From Chitinophagales bacterium (GTDB lineage Bacteria; Bacteroidota; Bacteroidia; Chitinophagales; S012-47), in contig WFPF01000035.1 in NCBI GenBank assembly GCA_015487695.1, forward strand, positions 1 through 41,055: 41,055 nucleotides of DNA, read 5' to 3'. Positions within the stretch are counted from its first letter, which is position 1, and every line of letters begins with the position of its first letter. Positions 7,075-15,040 of the stretch are shown here, piece by piece. Below the pieces are notes generated by a model. That model was not told where the DNA came from. It did not search any database and was given only the letters and a program-made list of their open reading frames with translations. The position numbers were made by a program, and so were the translations under genes.

Positions 7075-8091
7075 ATGCGTTATCTGCTGCTGCTCATTTT
7101 TGCTTTTCTGCTTCATCGCTCAAAAGCGCAGTCATTTGAACTTATCCGAAATGCAGATTCCCCCGATTCCTCATTCTATGACATTTTTCGCCTGAGCAGG
7201 TCCGAGTACTGGCTGGCAGGCGAAAATGGCGTGCTGTACAGGATGAATGCGGGCGGAGCGCTGAAGGCCGTTGCTTATCCCTCATTGGGACTGGATATTT
7301 TGAAAATAGATACCCTCTCGGATGGTCAGTTGGTGCTTGCGGCTGAAAAGGGAACTTTGTATTTCTACAACCGGGAAAAGAGAACATGGCGGGTCGAGCA
7401 GCTGGCCGGATTTGAGGATAAAGTCTTCTATGAAATGGCAAGCGGCCCCGGGAGGGAGTTGTTCATCTGCGGGGGAAGTTCGAAAATAGCTGCGAGCAGG
7501 GCGCGCATGCCCAAAGGATTCATTATACGCTCTGAAGATGGCGGCAGGACATGGGAAACATTGTACTCCAATCCTTTTGCCATGGTTTGGGATGTGGATC
7601 TGGTGGAGGGGAAATTGATAGCAAGCATATACAATCCGCTTTCGCGAAGAAGACTCATTTCACTTCGGGAAGACGGAAAGTGGAAAGCCGAACTGAAGAA
7701 GGGGAGCATGCTCTTTCACCAATACGATGAAGAAAACGCCTTGCTGGCCGGAACACGGCATATTCTCTACAGGCCCGAGGCGGTCGCTGGCCGCGTGGAC
7801 GCGGAAATGCATACAGTGCCCGGAACGGATATGTGCTGGAGTGTCAAACGTTCGGGCCGCTGGGTCGTTTCCCTTGCCTCAGCGGGGATGGTAGAGCTGG
7901 ATGACGGAAGAAGGCGAAAGCGCTTCAAAGTCAGTAATTTTAATCTTTACGAAATGGAAAGAAGCCCGGATGGCGGCTTTTTTATTGTCGGCAGCCATGG
8001 CTTGCTCTTGCGAATGCGACTTGGAGAAAGAAAGATGTTGGCCAACGAGGAAGATTTTGGGAGAAAATGGAAGGACATAAATTCTAATTAA
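7075..8091 (+). CDS. secreted beta-propeller-like (YCF48/BNR-type) protein
   Basis: The 338-residue protein has a signal peptide (MRYLLLLIFAFLLHRSKAQS, cleavage near residue 19). Repeated strand-rich segments end in short turns with G-x-L-Y/I-R-like ends (ENGVLYRMN, EKGTLYFYN, RHILYRPE, SHGLLLRMR), and one contains the BNR-type Asp-box SEDGGRTWETLY. This pattern fits a five- to seven-bladed propeller such as YCF48/photosynthesis-system-II-assembly-like or sialidase-like proteins. There is no T9SS C-terminal domain, so it is probably periplasmic. Substrate is unknown. It is 25 bp after the M23 gene and 3 bp before the next small membrane-protein gene, so the three likely form an operon. Confidence 0.7.
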   Translation: MRYLLLLIFAFLLHRSKAQSFELIRNADSPDSSFYDIFRLSRSEYWLAGENGVLYRMNAGGALKAVAYPSLGLDILKIDTLSDGQLVLAAEKGTLYFYNREKRTWRVEQLAGFEDKVFYEMASGPGRELFICGGSSKIAASRARMPKGFIIRSEDGGRTWETLYSNPFAMVWDVDLVEGKLIASIYNPLSRRRLISLREDGKWKAELKKGSMLFHQYDEENALLAGTRHILYRPEAVAGRVDAEMHTVPGTDMCWSVKRSGRWVVSLASAGMVELDDGRRRKRFKVSNFNLYEMERSPDGGFFIVGSHGLLLRMRLGERKMLANEEDFGRKWKDINSN

Positions 8092-8094
8092 AAG

Positions 8095-8346
8095 ATGAAA
8101 ATTATTTTTTCGATACTGCTTTTTGCAGCGATTGCTTTCGGCATTGCTTATTATATCTTCGCACAGGTCGGAGACGGTCAGTTTATAAGCTTAAAGGCCT
8201 TGTTCATTGACCGCAATGTCGTGGGAGAGTTTATTTTGAAGTTTGGCGGAATCGATCTCGAAGCCATACGGACGAAGATTCTTATTTCTACGGGAGTGGG
8301 TGCGGTGTTGGGTGCCATCGTAGGGGCTTCCTCGCAAAGACGTTAA
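8095..8346 (+). CDS. small two-span membrane protein, hypothetical
   Basis: The 83-residue product has two hydrophobic segments, about residues 2-24 (IIFSILLFAAIAFGIAYYIFA) and 61-78 (ILISTGVGAVLGAIVGA), the second rich in small residues. I do not recognise a family. The ATG comes 3 bp after the stop of the upstream propeller gene, with AAAAG before it, so translation is probably coupled. Its stop codon directly abuts the pyrF stop on the other strand with no spacer. Confidence 0.7.
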   Translation: MKIIFSILLFAAIAFGIAYYIFAQVGDGQFISLKALFIDRNVVGEFILKFGGIDLEAIRTKILISTGVGAVLGAIVGASSQRR

Positions 8347-9165
8347 TCAGATAATTCCTCTTTTGCTGAGAATGGAGGCCATCTCCTCCTGCAATTTCTT
8401 AGCTGCCCGGCCGGCTGCCCCGGCATAGTCGCTGCCGTTCGAAGCATAAATTATCGAACGGGAAGCATTTACAAGCAAGCCTATATCATCCGTCATTGCA
8501 AGCTCACAGACCTTCTGCAGCTTGCCGCCCTGGGCTCCGATACCGGGAACCAGAAAGAAGTGCCGGGGTGCAAGGCTGCGAACCGTACTCAGCTCCTCTT
8601 CGCGTGTGGCACCAACGACAAACATCAGCTTCTCAGCTCCGCCCCATTGCCTTGCTTTTCTGATCAGTGTTTCGTAAAGTTTTCCCTCCGGGCATTCCAG
8701 AAACTGAAAGTCACGGCTGCCGGCATTGCTGGTGAGCGCCAGCAATATGGTCCATTTGCCGGGAAAATCAAGAAAAGGGGAGATGCTGTCATATCCCATA
8801 TAAGGGGCCACGGTGATCGCATCACACTGCAGATGCTCAAAAAAGGCGCTGGCATATTGCCCCGATGTGTTGCCGATGTCTCCGCGTTTGGCATCTGCTA
8901 TCACCAGTTTGTCTTTCGGAATTAACCTGATGCTTTCTTCCAACACCTTCCAGCCTTCCGATCCGAGTGCTTCGTAAAATGCCGTATTGGGTTTGTAGGC
9001 TACGCAATATTCACTTGTGGCCTCAATGATGGCTCGGTTAAATTCAAGCATTCCTTCCGCATTGCGCGGGAGATTGGCGGGTAATCTCCGGAGGTCGGTA
9101 TCCAACCCTACACAGAGAAAGGAGGCCCGGTCTTTGATATTTTGAATAAGCTCCTGGCGACTCAT
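8347..9165 (-). CDS. pyrF: orotidine 5'-phosphate decarboxylase, type 2
   Basis: Catalyses the last step of UMP synthesis, decarboxylating OMP. I place the start at ATG 9165, giving 272 residues that begin MSRQELIQNIKDRASF; the 322-residue ORF runs 50 codons into the neighbouring gene and its extension is low-complexity and Arg/Ser-rich. The family's FLCVGLDTD opening, the catalytic DAKRGDIGNTS motif and a PGIGAQGG phosphate-binding loop are all present. Length and motif type match the long (type 2) class found in Bacteroidota. It starts 23 bp after the SprB-repeat protein on the same strand, so the two may be co-transcribed by proximity rather than function. Confidence 0.95.
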   Translation of the reverse strand: MSRQELIQNIKDRASFLCVGLDTDLRRLPANLPRNAEGMLEFNRAIIEATSEYCVAYKPNTAFYEALGSEGWKVLEESIRLIPKDKLVIADAKRGDIGNTSGQYASAFFEHLQCDAITVAPYMGYDSISPFLDFPGKWTILLALTSNAGSRDFQFLECPEGKLYETLIRKARQWGGAEKLMFVVGATREEELSTVRSLAPRHFFLVPGIGAQGGKLQKVCELAMTDDIGLLVNASRSIIYASNGSDYAGAAGRAAKKLQEEMASILSKRGII

Positions 9166-9188
9166 GCCACAAAAATAGAGTAATTCTT

Positions 9189-12100
9189 TTAGCGTAAAAG
9201 GATTACTTCTCCTTTCACTTCGAAGAGAAATTCGCTGCCCGGATAGTGAAGTACGGCCCGGTACACGTACATGCCGGGCGGAGCCGGGCTGCCGTCCGCA
9301 TAGCGACCGTCCCACGGACTTGTGCTGCCGTAGACGAGTTGCCCCCAGCGATCGTATATGCGGATCTCCGTGATCTCGACCGTGGGATGTACAAAGAAAA
9401 GATCATTGCTTCCATCCTGGTTGGGCGAAAAAGCATTGGGGAGCCCTACCAGAATGTTGGGTTTGATGTTGATCGTAATGGAGTCGCTGGCCATACAGCC
9501 GTCTGCGTTGATAACAGTAAGCGTATAGCTGGTGCTTTGCTTTGGCGAAGCTATTACAAGTGCCGTGAGGCTGTCGGACAATCCACTGCCCGGCTGCCAG
9601 ATATACTGATAATTGCCGGGTGGATTGATATCGGGTGTGATGCTTACTTCGGCTCCCGCATCGATTGTTATATCCGGCCCGAGCTCGACACTGAAAACAT
9701 CGGAACTGAGCAGAACAATGCTCGTATCGGCAGTGCATCCGTTGCTGTCGGTGACGGTGACGGCATAGTTTCCGGCACCCAGGCTGTCCAGGAAGTTGCT
9801 GTCACGGCCATCGCTCCATAGATAGCGGAAAGGCTCACTGCCTCCCTGGACCTCTAGAAGAATACGGCCATCCATTTTGCCCGGACAGCTTTCATCCGTA
9901 GCCTCAACGGAAAGCAAGAGCCGGGTGTCGTAATTTAGGATTACCGTATCCTGATAAGTACATCCGTTCGCATCTCTTATGCTCAGATAATAGTTGCCCG
10001 CGGCAAGCCCGGTGAGGGTGTCCGAGGGCGGGAGGTTTCCCGACCAGCTGATGCTTAACGGGGGGCGGCCTCCGGAGTAGGCGAGGAAGATCTTCCCGTT
10101 GTCTGCACCGGGGCAGGCAGGATCGGTGCTGAAAAAGTCCACACGAATGGTATCGGGATTCCCGATGCTGATGGAAAAGGTGTCGCGGCATTGTTTGCTG
10201 TCACTGATGTACAACTCATAGGTACCGGCCGGCAGTCCGCTTACTGTTTGGGTCTGGTCCTGATTGGGTGTATTCCAGAGGTAACTGTATGGTGGATTGC
10301 CTCCGCTGGGTATCACGGTGACCTCCCCATCGCTCCTTCCCGGACAGGAAACATTCGAAGCAATCACATTGACCTGTATTTCATCAGGTTGTGAGATTTG
10401 AATATTCCGGACAATGGCACAGTTGCCGGCATCGGTGATCGTAAGCGTATAAAATCCCGCTCCCAGTCCCGTGACAATGCTGTCGCTGTCATTGCCGGGT
10501 GTGTTCCACTGAAAGGTGTATGGCTTCTGGCCGCCCCGAACATGCACGGTAACCTGTCCGTCATTTCCGTTGAAGCAGGAAACCGGAATCGTGTCAAAAC
10601 TGATCTGATAATTGGCCGGAGGGTCAATGGTAACCGAGGCTGTCACCTGACAATTGTTTTTATCAAATACCCGGACGATATAGGAACCCGCACGAAGGTT
10701 TACGGCTGTGTCTCCATACTGATTGGGGCTGCTGTTCCAGAAATAAGTGTAAGGAGGCGTGCCGCCTGTCACCAAGGCAATGGCCATGCCGTTATTTCCT
10801 CCTCCGATACAGGTCTCGGGGAAGGCTGTCACCTGGATCAGGAGGCTATCGGGCTCGCTAAGGGTGGCACTGCTTTCAGCCTGGCAGCCGTTGCTGTCGG
10901 TGATCGTAAGGCTATAGGTGCCGGGCCCGAGATCGAAAATGCGGTCGGCATTGCTTCCGCTGCTCCACTGGTAAGTAAATGGGGGCGCATCACCGCTAAC
11001 ATTCGACTGGATGATGCCGTCATTTGCCCCGTGACATGTGATGCTGTCCACCGTAAGCGAGAGGATAATATTGCCGGTATTTTTTATCAGAATGCCGGCC
11101 GTATCCATGCATCCGCTGGCATCACTCACGGTGACGGAATAATAGCCGGCACTTAAAGCGCTGATAGCGGCACTCTTCGAGCCGTTGCTCCAGGTAATGT
11201 CATACGGAGGGTTGCCGTTCAGGATATTGACCTGTGCAGAGCCGTCATTGCTTGAGTTGCAACTTACATCCTGGCCCGAAACCTGAATGCTCAGGGCATT
11301 GGCAGGCTGAGTAATTTCAACGGAGTCGATATTGACGCAGCCTTTTCCATCGGTGACGGTGACACGATACCACCCCGGATCGAGTCCGCTGGCGGTGGCC
11401 GTATTTTGTGGGGGAGTGGTGCTCCACTGATAGCTGAAGGGGCCTGTGGTGTTGCTCACGGTGACCGTCACTTCTCCGCTTTTCTGGCCTTTGCAGGCAG
11501 GGGTAATGTTGCTGAACTGAATCAGAGGCAAGGGATTGACCTTAATGTATGTGGTATCCCGGATTACCGTTCCGCAGGCATCGGTGACACGAAGGGTAGC
11601 AAATGTATCGGCAAAAACAGGAAAAGCGCTTCCATTCGGTGTGCTGACATTGTCTGGGGTCCAGAGGAAGGAATAGGGCGGTACTCCGTAGCTGGATCGT
11701 GAGTTGAAACTGACGGTCTCGCCATAACAGACTTCCACCGAATCGCCCTCAAAAATGAAGGCTTCGAGTGTTCGTGCTTCAATGATGACCTTCCAGTCGC
11801 CCGGAAAAATCTGATGACATTCTACGCCACAAGTGGCACCGGCAGGGCAGGAACAGCTATAGGTTCGCATTTCAAAGGAAACCTGATGATCGGGGCAACT
11901 GAAGGGAGCGCAATTGACATTGTTGAAAAGGTCAATGCCGGCAAAGATGTGATCGAATGCCGTAGAATTGGGGGGAGAATAAAAGCTGTTGAAAGGTACA
12001 TAGCGATTGTTGCAGGGGCCATAGATGCGAAACCCTGCTTTGACAGGATCACAGCTTCCGCTGCATCCGCCATTGATGGTCCTCAGCCGGACGCTGCTCC

Positions 12101-13142
12101 GGGCGGCTACCAGGGTGCTTTTCCCCGGCACGGTAACGGTGAGCACATTGCTGCAGTAATCATTCGGGTCAAAACAGAAGCCCGAAGGCTCAAATCCGAT
12201 GCCGCCCTGGTTGCTGTCGACTGCAGAAACCAACGGGTCAATCCGGACAGGAAATTTCCGTTCGGGTGAACGCAACCAGTCCAGCTCCACGCGCAGGGTC
12301 AGAAGATATTCATTGCTGCCTTCCGCTTTCTCAAAAAGGTATCCGTAGTTATCACTCATCACTTTGCCATCGGCATCGTAAATAAGCGGTGCGGCTATTT
12401 CGATAAGGGCTTCCCCCCGGCTGTCGAATACTGCGAGGCGGCCCTTCCAGAGCGATCCGTCCATGTGCCCGCTTAATGGAGCCAGATACCATCCCTCGGG
12501 GAGCAAGATTTGGTTTTGCCACGAAAGAAAATCAAAGATCCGGGGAATCTCCGATTGATCGATCAGTATGACCGTGGATTTGATTCCTCCTCTTTCTGGC
12601 CGGTATTCCAGCTCCATATCCGATCCCCCAATGGGGGCGTGCATTCCGTTTTCCGTAAATCCGGCATTTGCTGCAAGCGGAGCCAAAACGACAATGCTAT
12701 CGGGCAATCCGGAATAGACTATTCGTGTATTCCGGTTGAATGCGACCCATTGGCCTTTGATCCGAATGCCCGATTCAAGGGTTTTTGTGTGAATGCGCGT
12801 GGGGAAGGGCTGCTGTGGGGCCTCCATGTAGAGGCCCTGGCGGCCGGAACTCAGCCGGGGGTCAATATCCCTCCAGAAACCGTTGCTGTCGAGGTAGTTG
12901 AGTGGCCCGTTGGCTTGCTCTATCAGGATGCGTGATCCTTTGCTGTTATTTATGCGGTAGATCCGTTTTCGGGCCGTTCTTTCAGCAATTATTTCTTCAC
13001 AGTCGGAGCAGGGTGCATCGTCCGGCAGGAGGCCTTCTTCGGGGTGCTTTTTATCCGGTACTAATTCCGCACTTTTTATTGACTGAGCAGGAAGCTGCGA
13101 TTGTGAAAGAATCAGCAGTAAGATGAAGATAGCTCGCAACAT
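9189..13142 (-). CDS. SprB-repeat cell-surface protein with T9SS type B (gliding-type) C-terminal domain
   Basis: The 1317-residue protein is a predicted type IX secretion cargo. A signal peptide (MLRAIFILLLILSQSQLPAQS) leads to a ~450-residue N-terminal region of unknown fold that has a cysteine-rich patch (CSCPAGATCGVEC). Next is one Ig/PKD-like module (about 470-545), then eight SprB repeats (about 545-1150, roughly 76 residues each; typical pattern C-x-G-x-x-D-G, GGxPPYxYxW, AGxYxxTVTDxxGC), one more PKD-like module, and a final CHU_C domain from about residue 1234 (PNAFSPNQDGSND, YDRWGQLVY, WDG, PPGMYVYR). SprB of Flavobacterium johnsoniae is a mobile gliding adhesin, but this protein is much smaller and could equally be a static adhesin. 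No gliding gene lies nearby. Confidence 0.92.
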   Translation of the reverse strand: MLRAIFILLLILSQSQLPAQSIKSAELVPDKKHPEEGLLPDDAPCSDCEEIIAERTARKRIYRINNSKGSRILIEQANGPLNYLDSNGFWRDIDPRLSSGRQGLYMEAPQQPFPTRIHTKTLESGIRIKGQWVAFNRNTRIVYSGLPDSIVVLAPLAANAGFTENGMHAPIGGSDMELEYRPERGGIKSTVILIDQSEIPRIFDFLSWQNQILLPEGWYLAPLSGHMDGSLWKGRLAVFDSRGEALIEIAAPLIYDADGKVMSDNYGYLFEKAEGSNEYLLTLRVELDWLRSPERKFPVRIDPLVSAVDSNQGGIGFEPSGFCFDPNDYCSNVLTVTVPGKSTLVAARSSVRLRTINGGCSGSCDPVKAGFRIYGPCNNRYVPFNSFYSPPNSTAFDHIFAGIDLFNNVNCAPFSCPDHQVSFEMRTYSCSCPAGATCGVECHQIFPGDWKVIIEARTLEAFIFEGDSVEVCYGETVSFNSRSSYGVPPYSFLWTPDNVSTPNGSAFPVFADTFATLRVTDACGTVIRDTTYIKVNPLPLIQFSNITPACKGQKSGEVTVTVSNTTGPFSYQWSTTPPQNTATASGLDPGWYRVTVTDGKGCVNIDSVEITQPANALSIQVSGQDVSCNSSNDGSAQVNILNGNPPYDITWSNGSKSAAISALSAGYYSVTVSDASGCMDTAGILIKNTGNIILSLTVDSITCHGANDGIIQSNVSGDAPPFTYQWSSGSNADRIFDLGPGTYSLTITDSNGCQAESSATLSEPDSLLIQVTAFPETCIGGGNNGMAIALVTGGTPPYTYFWNSSPNQYGDTAVNLRAGSYIVRVFDKNNCQVTASVTIDPPANYQISFDTIPVSCFNGNDGQVTVHVRGGQKPYTFQWNTPGNDSDSIVTGLGAGFYTLTITDAGNCAIVRNIQISQPDEIQVNVIASNVSCPGRSDGEVTVIPSGGNPPYSYLWNTPNQDQTQTVSGLPAGTYELYISDSKQCRDTFSISIGNPDTIRVDFFSTDPACPGADNGKIFLAYSGGRPPLSISWSGNLPPSDTLTGLAAGNYYLSIRDANGCTYQDTVILNYDTRLLLSVEATDESCPGKMDGRILLEVQGGSEPFRYLWSDGRDSNFLDSLGAGNYAVTVTDSNGCTADTSIVLLSSDVFSVELGPDITIDAGAEVSITPDINPPGNYQYIWQPGSGLSDSLTALVIASPKQSTSYTLTVINADGCMASDSITINIKPNILVGLPNAFSPNQDGSNDLFFVHPTVEITEIRIYDRWGQLVYGSTSPWDGRYADGSPAPPGMYVYRAVLHYPGSEFLFEVKGEVILLR

Positions 13143-13199
13143 GAGGCCTGTTTCAGATAGTATTATTTGTATATCGCGAAATTAGTGCGAATGTTGCCT

Positions 13200-13457
13200 T
13201 CAGGAGCCGGCACTATCCACATTAATGGCCTCTACGCGTTGAAGACTGGGCAGCACTTTTCGCAAGGTTTCCTCTACACCCGCCTTCATAGTCATAAAAC
13301 TCATCGGGCAGGCGATGCAGTTTCCGAGCAATCTGACCCGTACGACATGATCGCTTGTCAGTTCCACCAATTCGATGTCACCACCATCTTTCTGGAGGTA
13401 AGGCCGGATGCTTTCCAGTCCCGCTTCGATTTGTTTTATGATTTCGTCTCTGTTCAT
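13200..13457 (-). CDS. NifU-like C-terminal domain protein (iron-sulfur cluster scaffold)
   Basis: The 85-residue protein is a stand-alone NifU C-terminal domain of the kind that holds and transfers [4Fe-4S] clusters. It has LRPYLQKDGGD-type beta start (IRPYLQKDGGDIEL), the C47-x-x-C50 motif in GNCIACPMSF, and the following helix TMKAGVEETLRKVLP. It begins 17 bp after the Mrp gene on the same strand; this pairing fits a role in cluster assembly or transfer. Confidence 0.92.
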   Translation of the reverse strand: MNRDEIIKQIEAGLESIRPYLQKDGGDIELVELTSDHVVRVRLLGNCIACPMSFMTMKAGVEETLRKVLPSLQRVEAINVDSAGS

Positions 13458-13474
13458 AGTATGGGCGGCCAGGA

Positions 13475-14569
13475 TTAATTGCTGACCTCAACGGTTTTTG
13501 TGGCTTCCTGATTGGCATTGCGCAGCGAAACCTGCCGGGCCAGATTTCGCGCAAGATCCTGAAATGCAAGTTCCACCTCTTCGTTTTGCAGTGAGGCAGG
13601 CATGCCCGAGTCTCCGCCCTCGCGAATGCTTTCGACCAGCGGGAGCTCGGCCAGAAGGGGAATATCAAACTGCTCGGCCAGCTTTTCTCCGCCCCCTTTC
13701 CCAAAGAGATGGTATTTTTTGTCTGGCAATTCGGGTGGTGTGAAATAGGACATGTTTTCGACCACTCCGAGTATGGGTACTTTGATCTGGGCCATTTTGA
13801 ACATGGCAACACCTTTGCGCGCATCGGCCATGGCTACTTCCTGGGGGGTGGTCACAATCAGGGCACCCGTGACCGGCATGGTTTGCACCACGGTGAGGTG
13901 TATGTCTCCCGTTCCGGGTGGCAGGTCAAGAATCAGATAATCGAGTTCGCCCCAGTCCACATCCGTAACAAACTGCCGCAGGGCCGAGCTGGCCATGGGA
14001 CCGCGCCATACCACGGCCTGCATCTCGTCAATCAATAGTCCGATGGAAAGCAGTTTGACACCGTAGCGCTCGATGGGAATGATGAGATGTTTGTCACCGG
14101 ATTGTTTCACCTGCGGGCGTTCGCTTTTAATGCCAAACATGGTTGGGAGCGAAGGACCGTAGATATCGGCATCCAGCAGTCCGACCCGGGCTCCGTCCTG
14201 TGCGAGGGCTACGGCCAGGTTGGCTGCTACGGTGGATTTGCCGACACCTCCTTTGCCCGAAGCCACGGCAATGATGTTCTTTACGCCCGGCAGCAGGTTG
14301 AGGTCCTGACGCAGGGTGGTTACGCGGCTCGAAAATTCAACTTCCACTTCGAGGTCGGGCGAAACCCTCTCGTGTAGGGCCTTTATGCAGTCATTTCTCA
14401 ACTGATCTTTCAGGGGGCAGGCCGGGGTGGTAAGCACGATCGTGAATGACAGTTTCTGCCCTTCGATTCGAATGTTTTCAATCATCTTAAGGGTCACAAG
14501 GTCCTGCTTAAAGTCAGGGTCCTCCACATGAGACAATGCCTTTAAAATTTTCTCTTTACTGATACTCAT
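13475..14569 (-). CDS. mrp: Mrp/NBP35 family P-loop ATPase (iron-sulfur carrier), N-terminal MIP18 domain
   Basis: Predicted ATP-dependent [4Fe-4S] carrier. Residues 1-80 are a MIP18/DUF59 domain (VEDPDF...LVTLKMI, TTPACPLKDQL). The deviant Walker A SGKGGVGKS is at 104-112, followed by LLDADIYGPSLPTMFG, DLPPGTGD and VVENMSYF. Most Mrp proteins carry CxxC soon after NMSYF; here it reads TPPELPDKKYHLFGKGGG with no Cys, so the canonical cluster-bridging cysteines are absent. The adjacent NifU protein may supply the cluster. A perfect -7 element (TAACTTTG) lies 19 nt upstream of the ATG, so mrp-nifU is probably one transcription unit. Confidence 0.93.
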   Translation of the reverse strand: MSISKEKILKALSHVEDPDFKQDLVTLKMIENIRIEGQKLSFTIVLTTPACPLKDQLRNDCIKALHERVSPDLEVEVEFSSRVTTLRQDLNLLPGVKNIIAVASGKGGVGKSTVAANLAVALAQDGARVGLLDADIYGPSLPTMFGIKSERPQVKQSGDKHLIIPIERYGVKLLSIGLLIDEMQAVVWRGPMASSALRQFVTDVDWGELDYLILDLPPGTGDIHLTVVQTMPVTGALIVTTPQEVAMADARKGVAMFKMAQIKVPILGVVENMSYFTPPELPDKKYHLFGKGGGEKLAEQFDIPLLAELPLVESIREGGDSGMPASLQNEEVELAFQDLARNLARQVSLRNANQEATKTVEVSN

Positions 14570-14588
14570 CGTTTTCTTTTGATCCCTG

Positions 14589-14596
14589 CAAAGTTA
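14589..14596 (-). promoter_or_regulatory. -7 promoter element TAACTTTG for mrp-nifU
   Basis: The minus strand reads TAACTTTG, a perfect TAnnTTTG, with 19 nt between its G and the mrp ATG. A matching -33 element is not obvious. Confidence 0.55.
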
Positions 14597-14721
14597 CAAT
14601 AAGCAACGGAAGAGCCTGCTTATTGAAAATGCCTGAATGTAATTGAAAAAGGCGGCTAAAAAATTGATTTAATGCCATATCTGTCTTAAATTAACCTATC
14701 GTTAATCAAAATCGTTGTCTT

Positions 14722-14973
14722 ATGGTCATAACATTTGAAGAACTGCGGAAAATCAAGGATCAGCTGCCCGATGGAGCAATCCACCAAATAGCTGAAGAGC
14801 TGAACCTTACTGAGGAAACGGTTAGAAACTATTTTGGTGGATACAATTTCAGAAATGGAGAACCTACGGGAGAACATTTCGAGAAAGGCTACCATGGAGG
14901 TTTTGTAGAGATTGAGGATTCCAAGATTCTGGAGGCCGCCAGACGCATTTTGGATCAGGTGGCCACACACTGA
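14722..14973 (+). CDS. small helix-turn-helix DNA-binding-like protein
   Basis: The 83-residue protein contains a convincing helix-turn-helix: GAIHQIAEELNLTEETVRNYF (about residues 18-38), with the usual A-x-x-L-N-L-turn-T-x-x-T-V pattern. The tail (residues 39-83) is Gly- and acid-rich and ends in a short helix (KILEAARRILDQV). Small proteins of this layout occur across Bacteroidota with unknown targets. It is monocistronic: divergent from mrp, followed by a strong hairpin, and convergent with the EF-G-like gene. It may be a transcription regulator or nucleoid-type protein. Confidence 0.7.
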   Translation: MVITFEELRKIKDQLPDGAIHQIAEELNLTEETVRNYFGGYNFRNGEPTGEHFEKGYHGGFVEIEDSKILEAARRILDQVATH

Positions 14974-14985
14974 TCGAAAGAAATA

Positions 14986-15016
14986 AAAAAGCCATCCTCA
15001 TGCTGGATGGCTTTTT
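14986..15016. terminator. bidirectional terminator between the HTH gene and the EF-G-like gene
   Basis: A perfect 12-bp stem AAAAAGCCATCC/GGATGGCTTTTT with a 7-nt loop (TCATGCT), flanked by an A-run on one side and a T-run on the other. It can terminate transcripts from both convergent genes. Confidence 0.88.
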
Positions 15017-15040
15017 CTTTAAGTGCATCTTTCGCAGCTT

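Noticed and set aside
8347-9315. Long start of pyrF (322 residues)
   Set aside because: The first 50 codons lie in the neighbouring gene and are Arg/Ser-rich without similarity to the family; the ATG at 9165 gives the normal start.
9189-11510. Periodic DNA in the SprB-repeat gene as a CRISPR array or tandem repeat
   Set aside because: The ~228-bp period encodes diverged protein repeats in a single open frame; there are no identical short repeats with unique spacers.
9246-12269. Several long plus-strand ORFs (for example 9246-9821, 10398-11156, 11814-12269)
   Set aside because: They are antisense shadows of the SprB-repeat gene; recurring GDG/GIG peptides reflect the repeats read backwards.
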